From the NCBI RefSeq assembly GCF_021295095.1, contig NZ_JAJLQX010000024.1:1-39264 (forward strand): a stretch of 39,264 bases of DNA. The letters run 5' to 3'. Under the pieces are notes generated by a model that was not told where the DNA came from, made no database searches, and saw nothing but the letters and a program-made list of their open reading frames with translations. Position numbers and translations under genes: made by a program. Source of the DNA: Phocaeicola oris. Its GTDB lineage: Bacteria; Bacteroidota; Bacteroidia; Bacteroidales; Bacteroidaceae. Numbering within the stretch: the first letter of the stretch is position 1; the number at the start of each line of letters is the position of its first letter. Shown piece by piece: positions 1-9,210 of this stretch.

Positions 1-120
1 TCATGGTCAACCTCTTGGCTGCAATAGCAGCATACTGCTGTTTTCCAAAGAAGCCGTGTATCAATGTTACCAGAACAATTGATACACAGCTTGCCTTATT
101 TTGAATTCGTCGAACTCACG
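1..120 (+). mobile_element. Right end of an IS982-like insertion sequence (partial)
   Basis: The first 120 bases are the right-hand end of an insertion sequence that continues upstream of the window. They hold the C-terminus of a transposase and, at 104-120, a terminal repeat. The reverse complement of that repeat begins CGTGAGTTCGACGAATT. The same 17 bases with one mismatch occur at 39141-39157, just before a transposase start codon, so these are the two ends of one IS type. From base 121 the sequence reads as a TonB-receptor barrel. The family assignment rests on remembered resemblance of the transposase ends to Bacteroidales IS982 transposases; the element boundary is seen directly. Confidence 0.75.
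3..104 (+). CDS. IS982-like transposase, C-terminal fragment
   Basis: Frame 3 is open from the window edge to a TGA at 102-104 and gives 33 residues starting MVNLLAAIAAYCCFPKKP. This resembles the C-terminal tail of IS982-family transposases of Bacteroidales, where a short hydrophobic stretch rich in Ala and Tyr is followed by a KKP-type turn. The N-terminus and catalytic residues lie outside the window. The stop codon touches the inner edge of the terminal repeat, as expected for a compact IS. Family confidence is moderate because the fragment is short. Confidence 0.65.
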   Translation: MVNLLAAIAAYCCFPKKPCINVTRTIDTQLALF

Positions 121-1968
121 TTATTTAATAATAAGCTGCGCAGTAATACCTCCCTTAGTTTCTTCTATGGAAAAGATGAAAGAGAAAAGAATCCGGACGA
201 CGAGATTACCCTTGCCAACAGTCGAGGAGAAGATGTCGGCATCCGCTTAAACACCAATGGCACTTGGACTATCAACAAGGGCTGGTTGCAGAATATCCGA
301 TATGTCCTTTCCGGAAGCTATACCGCCAAAAACAGTTATACAGAAGAAGCTTATTCGTCGGCTAATGCTGCTTATTCTATGACAACAACCGATGGTGCGG
401 TACTTTCCAATAAGGCTGGTGAACACCTCTATACGGCTGATAAAACAGAAATTACACATTTTGGAGAAGCGGACGCAAATAATTACGCGGTTTATCTTCC
501 TTCCTCTTATATTGGCCGATATAATATCGACAGTAAGGAAATCAACTTTTACGCCAAATTAACGGCTAACTTATTTAAACACATCGGAAATGTGAACAAT
601 CGCGTCTTAATCGGTGCTGATTTCAAAACGGATGGAAACGAAGGAAAAGGAAAAACATACGATCAATCACGTCCTCCCTATCGTAATCTGTCGCACATGA
701 ATGCTACTTTTCGTCCTCGTGCATATAAAGATATTCCCTACATCAACCAGTTTGGCGCTTTTATAGAAGAAAACTTCAACTGGATGATAGGAGGAACTCA
801 TTCTTTCAACATACAAACAGGACTTCGTTTTGATAATGTATCGGTTGCAGGAAATACACTTTCACCGCGTATCAATGCTTCGTTGGATATTATCCCCAAT
901 ATTTTCACTTTACGTGGAGGTTTTGGCGTTACAGCTAAAATGCCTACTTTGTTATATTTGTATCCTGAAAAGGCATACTTCGAATACATCAATCTGAACG
1001 AACTCTCTAACGAAAGAATTCCTGAGGCTGATCGCAAATTTGTGACCACTACTCGTGTCTTTGATTCTCAAAATAAAGATTTGAAAATTGCTAAAAACTA
1101 CAAATCGGAAATAGGCTTCGACTTTCATTTAGGTAAAGTAAATCTCGGTGTGACAGGATTCATCGAAAAAGTAAAAAACGGCTATTCATTGAGCAAAACG
1201 TTGAATACATTTAAATCTGTGATGTACAATGTTTATAAACGCGATAAAGCCGGAGATTTGAATCTTGCAGGGAGTTATCCTGTGCTTTCAAGTTTCTTTA
1301 CACCCGGAAACAACAGCTTTGTTACCACCAAAGGGGTTGAATTTGAACTCGACATTGCGCGTATCGAAGCTATCCGCACGGCATTTCAATTCAGCGGTAG
1401 CTGGATGAGAAACGATAGCTATTCAAATGGATATAGTTTCTACGATAACAGTTCGGAAGCTCCTACCGCTCGTAAAAATGTCGCTATCTACGATAAGCAT
1501 AAATTTGATACCCACCAGCAACAATTAGTAACCACTGTACGTGCTACGCATAATATTCCTCGCATCGGTTTTGTAGTAACGTTAACGGGACAGGCCGTTT
1601 GGCAACAATCCGATTGGGTAACTTATCGTAATGATTCTATCCCTGTGGGATACATTGCGTTAGATAATGGAAAGAGTAATTGGTTTGCTCCCGGACAATA
1701 CACCAATACCAAACAGCTTAAGGAAGCAGGGTTAGATTACATGCTCATTAACAATGATCATTTGTCCGCCATCAAAGAATCGTATCGTCCTTATTTTTGT
1801 TTCAACATCAATGTCACGAAAGAAATCGGCGACATGTTACGGGTATCTTTCTTTGCCAACAATATGTTCCGCAGCTATCCGCGCCGAGAAAGCAAACGGT
1901 CTCCGGGTAATTTCAGCCTGATGAACAATCGTTTCTTCTTTGGTATGGAACTCTCTTTAAAAATATAA
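121..1968 (+). pseudogene. TonB-dependent receptor, C-terminal beta-barrel, cut by an IS
   Basis: This is the 3' part of a TonB-dependent outer-membrane receptor, a family that imports ligands through a 22-strand barrel using TonB energy. About 615 residues remain. They consist of alternating amphipathic strands with typical barrel phrases such as LSPRINASLDI and LRGGFGVTAK, and end in the aromatic C-terminal strand FFFGMELSLKI. The signal peptide, carboxypeptidase-like domain and plug, usually about 250-300 residues, are missing. The barrel reading frame enters directly from the IS end at 120/121. An ATG at 64 lies within the IS and is not the native start. The product cannot be exported from this copy. 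The DUF4876-like gene follows after 29 bases, so they were probably co-transcribed. The ligand is unknown. Confidence 0.8.
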
Positions 1969-1997
1969 AAGGCATCAATAATAAAAACAAATAGATT

Positions 1998-3284
1998 ATG
2001 AAATTGCAAATTCAATATATATGGAGTGCTTTGGTCATGTTACCACTACTATTCGCGTCCTGCGATGAATGGGAAAGCATAAGCGATTCCAAAAACATAA
2101 CTCCGTTAGATGTAAATATCAATCTTGACATTAAAGTGGAAAATATCGCTTCGCTATCAGGATTAAAGCTAAAGCTCGATGATTTTGAAGATGGGTACCA
2201 CTATTTTAAAGAATTTGACGGTAAATCGGTGAGCATCTCTAATGTGATTCCGGGCATCTATACCGTTTCTGTAGAAGGGTTAGCTCTTGATAATGAAGGA
2301 GCCGAATACTTCATGGCAGGCAACGAGGTGAACATCGCTTTAATGAAAGATCAAAAAGATATTAAAATAGACATACAAGGATTGAAAGTAAGTCCTTTAA
2401 TTTTTAAAGAGTTATATTTTGTCGGATCCAAACCTCCTGTTGGTTTTGGCTACTTCCGCGATCAGTTCTTTGAAGTGTATAATAACTCAGCTAAAACACA
2501 GTACTTAGATGGGGTTTATTTTGGAAATCTGGTACCGAATATTGCGACAAAAATATTACCGGTATGGCCTAAAGAAGATGGCATTGATTATGTATATGCT
2601 CAACGAGTATGGAAATTCCCCGGTACAGGAAAAGATTACCCTCTACAGCCGGGTGAGTCAGCAGTAGTAGCACAGTTTGCTGTCAATCATAAATTGGAAA
2701 TATACAATCCGAATTCTCCGGTCGACTGTTCGCACGCAGAATTTGAATTTAATATGGATAATGCAAAATGGCCTGACCAAGAAGCAGTAACCGATATGGT
2801 GCATGTTTTTTATGATGGTAAAGCTGAAAAAGGAAGTATACCGCAATTCTTAATGTCGGTATTCGGTCCGGCATATTGTCTCTTCCAAGTTCCGGAAGGA
2901 GAAACCTATGATCCCGTAAATGATGAAAAGATGCGTACCACCGATTTGAGTGAACCAAACAGTACAACTTATTATGCCAAAGTTCCTATCAAATATGTAT
3001 TGGATGCCGTAGAATGTGTTCATAATGAAAATATGGCATCAGCGAAACGAATACGTGCCGTCGTGGATGCCGGTATAACTTGGGTTGGGAAAACATATTG
3101 TGCAGAAGGGGTAGTACGTAAATTAAAGATGGATGAAAATGGAAAGCCTGTTCGACGAGAAAATGGAGCCTTGATATTCCAAGATACCAACAATTCGACA
3201 GAAGACTTTGAACGTAACGTGACACCTGTACTTCACAGATACGATACAGGTATACCATCATGGAATCTAAGTTATAATAAATAA
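1998..3284 (+). CDS. DUF4876-like surface lipoprotein with lamin-tail-like domain
   Basis: Predicted lipoprotein of 428 residues. The signal peptide ends in a lipobox, LLFASCDEW, with the lipidated Cys at residue 22. The protein is therefore anchored in the outer membrane, facing either side. Residues about 30-125 look like a small beta domain (carboxypeptidase-regulatory-like). From about 130, the pattern KELYFVGS, then FFEVYNNS, then YLDGVYFGN resembles a lamin-tail (LTD) fold. Overall it matches what I know as DUF4876, a Bacteroidales family found next to TonB receptors. Here it lies between the receptor fragment and the DUF6850-like barrel, 14 bases before the latter, which suggests one transcript and one envelope assembly. 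Its molecular function is not known. The reading frame is intact. Confidence 0.75.
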   Translation: MKLQIQYIWSALVMLPLLFASCDEWESISDSKNITPLDVNINLDIKVENIASLSGLKLKLDDFEDGYHYFKEFDGKSVSISNVIPGIYTVSVEGLALDNEGAEYFMAGNEVNIALMKDQKDIKIDIQGLKVSPLIFKELYFVGSKPPVGFGYFRDQFFEVYNNSAKTQYLDGVYFGNLVPNIATKILPVWPKEDGIDYVYAQRVWKFPGTGKDYPLQPGESAVVAQFAVNHKLEIYNPNSPVDCSHAEFEFNMDNAKWPDQEAVTDMVHVFYDGKAEKGSIPQFLMSVFGPAYCLFQVPEGETYDPVNDEKMRTTDLSEPNSTTYYAKVPIKYVLDAVECVHNENMASAKRIRAVVDAGITWVGKTYCAEGVVRKLKMDENGKPVRRENGALIFQDTNNSTEDFERNVTPVLHRYDTGIPSWNLSYNK

Positions 3285-3298
3285 AAGGAATAATAATT

Positions 3299-4852
3299 AT
3301 GAATAGTAAATATATATATAAAGTGTTTATTGCCGGAATGTTACTTTTTACTCCTATCGCAATAATAGCACAAGGCTTTTCTCCTGCGGCACTCGAATAG
3401 CAAAAAGAACAGCGTTTATGGCTACAATCAAACAACGCGGCAGGTATGGTCTTTGACGATACACGCAATTATTCAGATGTGGTGATAGGCTATCATGTCA
3501 AAGATGGAAATTATAAACGCCCACAACAAGGAGAGAAAGACAAAAATCTTTCTGTCAGTAGTGAAGGGTTCATGAACCTGCAAAAAGTTTTCGTGTGGGG
3601 AAAATTCTCTTTCAATCATCAAAACCTGCAAGACGCGCAATACAATGCTTCTATTACCGACCCATTCAGAGGCATGCCATTCTATGTCGCTGACACGAAT
3701 AAAAGTAAATGGCGTAATCAATTCTATAATATGACATTCCGTGTAGGTACCCCACTCTATTTCAATCATTTGACTTTTGGTTTGGAAGGTACATACAAGA
3801 CAACGTTAGCAGCTAAACAACGTGACCCACGGGTGGATACTCGCTTTTACAATTTACAATTGAAACCGGGCGTTACTTATTCTGTCAATAACGCCCATCA
3901 CATTGGACTGAACGCATATTACTCTTCGATCAAAGAAGACAGTCGGATGCGAAATGAAAACAGTTATGTCAATCAAGACTATTACATTCTCTATGGTCTC
4001 GGAGTCGCGTCTCACGGAGTGGGAAGCGGTATCACTGCAAACTATTTTGGGAACTTGTGGGGACTCGGTATGCAATACCAATATAGTCAAGGTCCATGGA
4101 ATCTATTGTTTGAAGCGATTTACGATAAAAAAATCGAAAATGTTGAACAAAGCTATAGTTCACCAAAGAAGTTAGGGGCAGTCAATGATAAGCATGTTGC
4201 TCTTAGTACCACAGTATTATATAAAGGTGGACATTTTACACACGAACTAAAATCCGGTTGTGATTATCATCATATAGGTGGTACACAATACCTGATGAAA
4301 CGAGATAATACGGAAAATTATTCCGGATGGATTGAACTCACTCATTTTGTTCGTTCTCTTTATCAAACACGTTCCGCATATTTTAAATATGGCATCATTA
4401 AAAATAAAGATGACGAATATGATTGGCGTGCCGATGTACAAGTAGGATATTTAAATTATGACGACAAATACATTTTGCCTGAATCAAAGAAAGATTCTAA
4501 AATATTGACTGTACAAGCAGATGTAAAAAAGAATTTCAGACTTGATGACCGCATGAATCGTCGTCTATTAGCAACGCTTACCGGAGGCTTCCGAAATGGA
4601 ATGAACGGTAATTATATTTATGGAGGAACCAATTCCGATTACCCAACAGTAAAAGAAATGGAACCATTAGATGAAGCCTATTTGAAAAGCGATAGTTGGA
4701 ATATAGGTACATCACTGATATACTCTCAACTTATAAAACCAGAAGCGAGAATGAATATCTACGCAAAGGCACAGTTGAATTATACGAAATCAAAAACCGA
4801 CTTATTTAACAAACGAAAAGAGTTATCGCTTGCGATCGGTTGTAATTTTTAA
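3299..4852 (+). pseudogene. DUF6850-like outer-membrane beta-barrel protein with in-frame amber stop
   Basis: The gene starts at ATG 3299 with a clear Sec signal peptide (hydrophobic core about residues 9-23, then AQG). It would encode 517 residues, but codon 34 is TAG (3398-3400). Before the stop the frame reads SPAALE and after it QKEQRLWLQSNNAAGM, all in one phase, so this is a point nonsense mutation, probably CAG to TAG. The remainder is rich in alternating aromatic strands and ends LSLAIGCNF, as in outer-membrane barrels; it resembles DUF6850. Internal reinitiation at 3446 would make a protein without a signal peptide. It sits between the lipoprotein and the first peptidase. Unless the stop is suppressed or is a sequencing error, no full barrel is made. 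Confidence 0.8.
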
Positions 4853-4863
4853 TACTTATTGAA

Positions 4864-6975
4864 ATGTTTACTTTTCTCTTAAAAAGAAACTTTTTAAGAA
4901 GCATGGCCATGGTCATGCTTTTTGTTGTTATTGTACCTTTACGCGCACAAAAGTGCATTAAACCTCATTCAATGACCGGTTCCACGTCGTTTGCTGTCGT
5001 GACAGATAACAAGACATGGGTAAAATGTCAAGATCAAATCATAGCATATCAATCACTTCTTACAGACGAAGAGAATCTTCCAACTTTCATTCTGTACGAT
5101 GAATGGAAAACCCCGGAAGCCATAAAAAAAGAAATTAAGAATTTATATAAGAAGTCGCGCCTTGAGGGAGTGGTATTTATTGGCGATATCCCGATTCCGA
5201 TGATTCGAAAGGCTCAACATCTTACATCTGCGTTCAAAATGAATGAAGAAAAATATCCGTGGATAGAATCCTCTGTCCCCAGCGATCGATTCTACGATGA
5301 TTTCAATTTAGAGTTCGACTTTCTTAAAAAGGATTCCATTGAGAATTTCTATTATTACGATCTTGCCATCAAGTCACCACAACACATTCATTGTGATATT
5401 TACTCCGGACGTATTAAACCCGTTGATAACGGAACAGACCCGTACGAACAAATCAACCACTATTTGCAAAAGGTTATCGTTGAGCATCGGTCGAAAAATA
5501 AACATGACCAGTTCTTTTCTTATACAGGCGATGGGTCTTATTCAAACGCATTGATGGCATGGACTCCTGAAGCGTTCACTTTGAGAGAACAAATGCCCAA
5601 TGTATTTGATACTACGGGAAGGGCAAAGTTTTTCCGCTACAGTTTCTACAAGTATCCTAAGGAGACCATAATGAATCAGATGAAACGCGAAGATTTAGAT
5701 TTTGCTATTTTCCATGAACATGGTACACCCGACCGACAATATATCTCAGCAATCCCTAATACAATCTATCTCAAAGAGCATATAGAACAGCTCAAACAAG
5801 ATAAAAGAAACTATATGCGCCGCCTTAAAGGGAATCCCAAGGCTATTACAGATTTCAAGCAGGAACAAGCCAAATTGGGGTTGGATTCCACATGGTATGC
5901 CGGATTTGATGTGAAGGAAATCAAAGAAGCCGATTCGCTGTTGGACTTAAAAACAGGTATTATATTGCAAGATGTTACCGCAATGAAACCCAATGCCCGC
6001 ATGGTTATCTTTGATGCTTGCTACAATGGAGATTTCCGTGAAAAAGACTATATTGCCGGACGATACATCTTTTCTGAGGGAAAAACCGTTGCAGCCTTCG
6101 CAAATACTGTAAATGTACTGCAAGACAAACAAGCAAACGAATTGCTCGGTTTACTTGGAATGGGAGCCCGAATAGGGCAATGGGCACAACTCACAAATAT
6201 CTTGGAAAGTCATGTTATAGGTGACCCTACTTTCCATTTTGAATCGAATTATAACGATGTCAATGCATTGGATTTATTTTCTTCTCCATACCAAGAAAAG
6301 GCAATGCTCCGTTTACTTAATTCCCCTTATGCAGATATTCAAAACTTTGCTCTTCATCAACTTTATCGACATCATTACGCATCCATATCGCAATTATTAA
6401 AGCATACATTCGAGACTTCAAATTTTGCCACAGTACGATATACTTCACTTGCTTTGCTCATCAAAAAGAATGATGATAATCTTCGGCAAATACTTAAGAG
6501 ATCCATTCACGACCCTAATGAGTTTATTCGCCGGACGACAATCAATTATATGGGTAAGGTAGGCGATCCGGAATACCTTCCTCTACTTCAGGAAGAATAC
6601 AAAGAGAACGAGTTCTCTCAACGAGAAGCATTTGATATAAAAATGGCGGAGAAAATGTTTTCTTATCCATCCTTAATCGAGGAAATATTCAAACCTGATG
6701 CTAAAGAACGTTGGCGCATATCTATAATATCTTCGCTGAAAAACACCAACGTTCAAGATGAGATAAATAGATTTTTAGACATATTGCATTCTCCAAAAGA
6801 AAGTGACTCCATCAAAACTCACCTTCTTCAGGCACTTGCATGGTACACATTCTCTATCCATAAAGAAGAGATTATCAGTGCCTGCAAACATTTGATGAAT
6901 GAGTCCAAAAATTCTAAAATGGTAAGGGAAGAAGCAAAACGAACATATTATAGGTTAAAGAACAGTCAATCATGA
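4864..6975 (+). CDS. Gingipain-like (C25-like, clan CD) cysteine peptidase with HEAT repeats, paralog 1
   Basis: A 703-residue protein with an N-terminal signal sequence (residues about 15-29, ending LRAQ), so exported to the periplasm or beyond. Residues about 40-460 resemble the C25 catalytic domain. The clan CD dyad is visible: a hydrophobic strand then HEHG with His286, and a second strand then FDACYNG with Cys386, followed by a GDPTFHF motif at about 454-460. Residues about 470-700 are paired helices resembling HEAT repeats. Unlike secreted gingipains it shows no recognisable type IX secretion C-terminal domain. It starts 11 bases after the DUF6850-like gene and overlaps paralog 2 by 4 bases. 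Substrate unknown; a processing role for the neighbouring envelope proteins is inference. Confidence 0.78.
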   Translation: MFTFLLKRNFLRSMAMVMLFVVIVPLRAQKCIKPHSMTGSTSFAVVTDNKTWVKCQDQIIAYQSLLTDEENLPTFILYDEWKTPEAIKKEIKNLYKKSRLEGVVFIGDIPIPMIRKAQHLTSAFKMNEEKYPWIESSVPSDRFYDDFNLEFDFLKKDSIENFYYYDLAIKSPQHIHCDIYSGRIKPVDNGTDPYEQINHYLQKVIVEHRSKNKHDQFFSYTGDGSYSNALMAWTPEAFTLREQMPNVFDTTGRAKFFRYSFYKYPKETIMNQMKREDLDFAIFHEHGTPDRQYISAIPNTIYLKEHIEQLKQDKRNYMRRLKGNPKAITDFKQEQAKLGLDSTWYAGFDVKEIKEADSLLDLKTGIILQDVTAMKPNARMVIFDACYNGDFREKDYIAGRYIFSEGKTVAAFANTVNVLQDKQANELLGLLGMGARIGQWAQLTNILESHVIGDPTFHFESNYNDVNALDLFSSPYQEKAMLRLLNSPYADIQNFALHQLYRHHYASISQLLKHTFETSNFATVRYTSLALLIKKNDDNLRQILKRSIHDPNEFIRRTTINYMGKVGDPEYLPLLQEEYKENEFSQREAFDIKMAEKMFSYPSLIEEIFKPDAKERWRISIISSLKNTNVQDEINRFLDILHSPKESDSIKTHLLQALAWYTFSIHKEEIISACKHLMNESKNSKMVREEAKRTYYRLKNSQS

Positions 6976-9191
6976 AAAGAATAGCTCAATTTATTATACT
7001 CCTTGTCCTTTTCTCGCTTTCCATCAAAGCGACTCCCACTATTGAAAAGCCAAAACAAGAACACCCAACTGCCTTTGCCATTATTACCGATGAGCAAACT
7101 TATGTGAACTGCCAACCGGCCATTTCACAATATCGTGATGCAGTTGAACAAGACGGACTTTCCACCTATATTATATATGACATGTGGGAAAATCCTATGG
7201 CAGTACGCAATGCTATCAGCAATCTTTATCAGACATGCCCCTCTTTAGAAGGCATCGTTTTGGTTGGAGACATTCCCGTTGCTATGATACGTAATGCCCA
7301 ACACATGACTACAGCGTTCAAAATGGATGAAGATAAATTTCCCATTAGAGAATCCAGTGTGCCCAGTGATCGCTTTTATGACGACCTCCACTTGCAATTT
7401 CGCTTCTTAAAACAAGACGAATCAGATAAGGCACTCTTTTATTATGAACTAACAGAGGAAAGCCCGCAACATTTGCACCTCAACTTTTACTCAGCTCGTA
7501 TTCGTTACCCTCAAAGCATGGGAGGAAATAAGTATGAAGCCATTTCTGCATTCTTAATTAAAGCAGCAAAAGCAAAAGATGAAATGCGGAATGATAAACT
7601 CGACCAAGTTGTGAGTTTTCATGGCAGCGGATACAATCATGACTGCTTAACAGTATATATGGATGAGGAAAAAGCGTATCATGAGAATTTTCCATTGGCA
7701 TTCTCTACAGGAACCAGTTTTAAACATTTAAATTTCAGGATGCTTAATCCCATGAAATATAAACTTCTGGATGAAGTAGGACGAAAGGGAATCGACCTGT
7801 TCATGTTTCATGAACACGGAACTCCTACACAACAACTAATTAATGATCCGGTAATAGGTAACAGCTCGGCAACACGTTATGAACTCATCAAATCTCACCT
7901 GTACTACCTTGTGCGCTCTTCCGTGGAAGAAGAAAAAAGAGACAAGGATTCACTGATGGTAGCTTTACAAAAGCAATATAATCTGTTACCGGCATTCTTC
8001 GATGATTTCGACAATCCCGCATATTGGGAAAAAGAAAAGAATTCAGGAGGAATGTCTGAAAACATAGAAATCAGCATTTCTGACCTTAAGAATAGAGAAT
8101 ACAATGCACGCATGGTTATGTTTGATGCATGCTATAACGGTTCTTTCCAAGACAGTGCATACGTCGCGGCTTATTACCTCTTTCAGCCGGGAAACACTTT
8201 AATTTGTCAAGGCAATACTCGTAATGTGTTACAAGATCGTTGGACAATTGAAATGGTAGGTTTGCTCTCTCATGGATTTCGTGTAGGACAATATAACCGG
8301 CTAATAGCAACTCTCGAAGGTCATCTGTTAGGAGATCCTACTGTCCATTTCTGCCCAATCACAGCAAATACACTTCCACAAGAAGTATTGTTGAAAGCCG
8401 ACGATGAATCTTTTTGGAAGGAACAATTGCAATCCGAGTATGCCGACATTCAATGTCTGGCTCTGCGCAAACTGTCAGACATTGACACGAAGAAGACACA
8501 GTCTGCTTTCTTCTTGAATCAATTTAAAGAGAGTCGTTTTAATACTGTACGGATGGAGTGCTTTAACATACTGGCTCGTTACGCCAATACCGACTTTACC
8601 GAAGCTGTACGCTTGGCCCTTCAAGATCCGTATGAACGGATTGCACGTAGCGCGGCAATTTATGCAGGTCGCATTGCGGACTCTTCATTAATAAAACCTT
8701 TGATTAAAGCAATGATGGAAGACGAGGACAGACTTCGTGTGCAATATGCGATAAAAAATTCTATTCATTTTTTCCAAGAAGGACTTATTGTAAAAGCCAT
8801 CGAAGATTACTTCCATACGGCCAACCGTATTGATTCAAAAAAAGAATGTGAAGAGATAATCAAGAGTATCCATGAAGATTTTGCAATCTATCAAGAAGTT
8901 AATAATGTTATCTTCGACAAAGAGAGTAGCGAAAAGAAAAAAATGTCTCAAATTCGTATGATTCGCAATAATCCGTGGACAAACAGAGTGGACAAATTCT
9001 TAAGTTATATCGGCAACAATGAACATCCTTTAGCCCTTCGTATAGCGATGGCAGAAGCACTTGGATGGTTCAACAATTCCATGTGTCGACAGGATATCAT
9101 CCGAAGTTGTAATGAACTTTTAAATACAAATCTTCCGGAAAAACTTCATGCCGAATTGAGACAAACAATTAATCGATTACAATCATTTTAA
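6972..9191 (+). CDS. Gingipain-like (C25-like, clan CD) cysteine peptidase with HEAT repeats, paralog 2
   Basis: A 739-residue paralog of its two neighbours. The start codon overlaps the previous stop (ATGA at 6972-6975), indicating translational coupling. The signal peptide covers about residues 1-20. The shared landmarks are VGDIPVAMIR, SSVPSDRFYDD, the catalytic FHEHGTP (His282), FDACYNGSF (Cys387) and GDPTVHF (about 454-460). Residues about 470-739 are helical repeats of HEAT type, with an insertion relative to paralog 1 at about 620-680. The region between the catalytic His and Cys differs between the copies, as expected if the substrate pocket has diverged. The catalytic residues are all present, so it is probably active. 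The protein family is known; its role in this locus is not. Confidence 0.78.
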   Translation: MKRIAQFIILLVLFSLSIKATPTIEKPKQEHPTAFAIITDEQTYVNCQPAISQYRDAVEQDGLSTYIIYDMWENPMAVRNAISNLYQTCPSLEGIVLVGDIPVAMIRNAQHMTTAFKMDEDKFPIRESSVPSDRFYDDLHLQFRFLKQDESDKALFYYELTEESPQHLHLNFYSARIRYPQSMGGNKYEAISAFLIKAAKAKDEMRNDKLDQVVSFHGSGYNHDCLTVYMDEEKAYHENFPLAFSTGTSFKHLNFRMLNPMKYKLLDEVGRKGIDLFMFHEHGTPTQQLINDPVIGNSSATRYELIKSHLYYLVRSSVEEEKRDKDSLMVALQKQYNLLPAFFDDFDNPAYWEKEKNSGGMSENIEISISDLKNREYNARMVMFDACYNGSFQDSAYVAAYYLFQPGNTLICQGNTRNVLQDRWTIEMVGLLSHGFRVGQYNRLIATLEGHLLGDPTVHFCPITANTLPQEVLLKADDESFWKEQLQSEYADIQCLALRKLSDIDTKKTQSAFFLNQFKESRFNTVRMECFNILARYANTDFTEAVRLALQDPYERIARSAAIYAGRIADSSLIKPLIKAMMEDEDRLRVQYAIKNSIHFFQEGLIVKAIEDYFHTANRIDSKKECEEIIKSIHEDFAIYQEVNNVIFDKESSEKKKMSQIRMIRNNPWTNRVDKFLSYIGNNEHPLALRIAMAEALGWFNNSMCRQDIIRSCNELLNTNLPEKLHAELRQTINRLQSF

Positions 9192-9210
9192 TACCTTGAA
9201 CGTATATACA

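Noticed and set aside
64-120. ATG at 64 as start of the TonB receptor
   Set aside because: It lies inside the IS right end; the barrel frame only begins at 121 after the terminal repeat, and the resulting N-terminus has no signal peptide or plug.
9196-9210. TTG start for peptidase paralog 3
   Set aside because: ATG 9211 gives a normal signal peptide; the five extra residues only weaken it.
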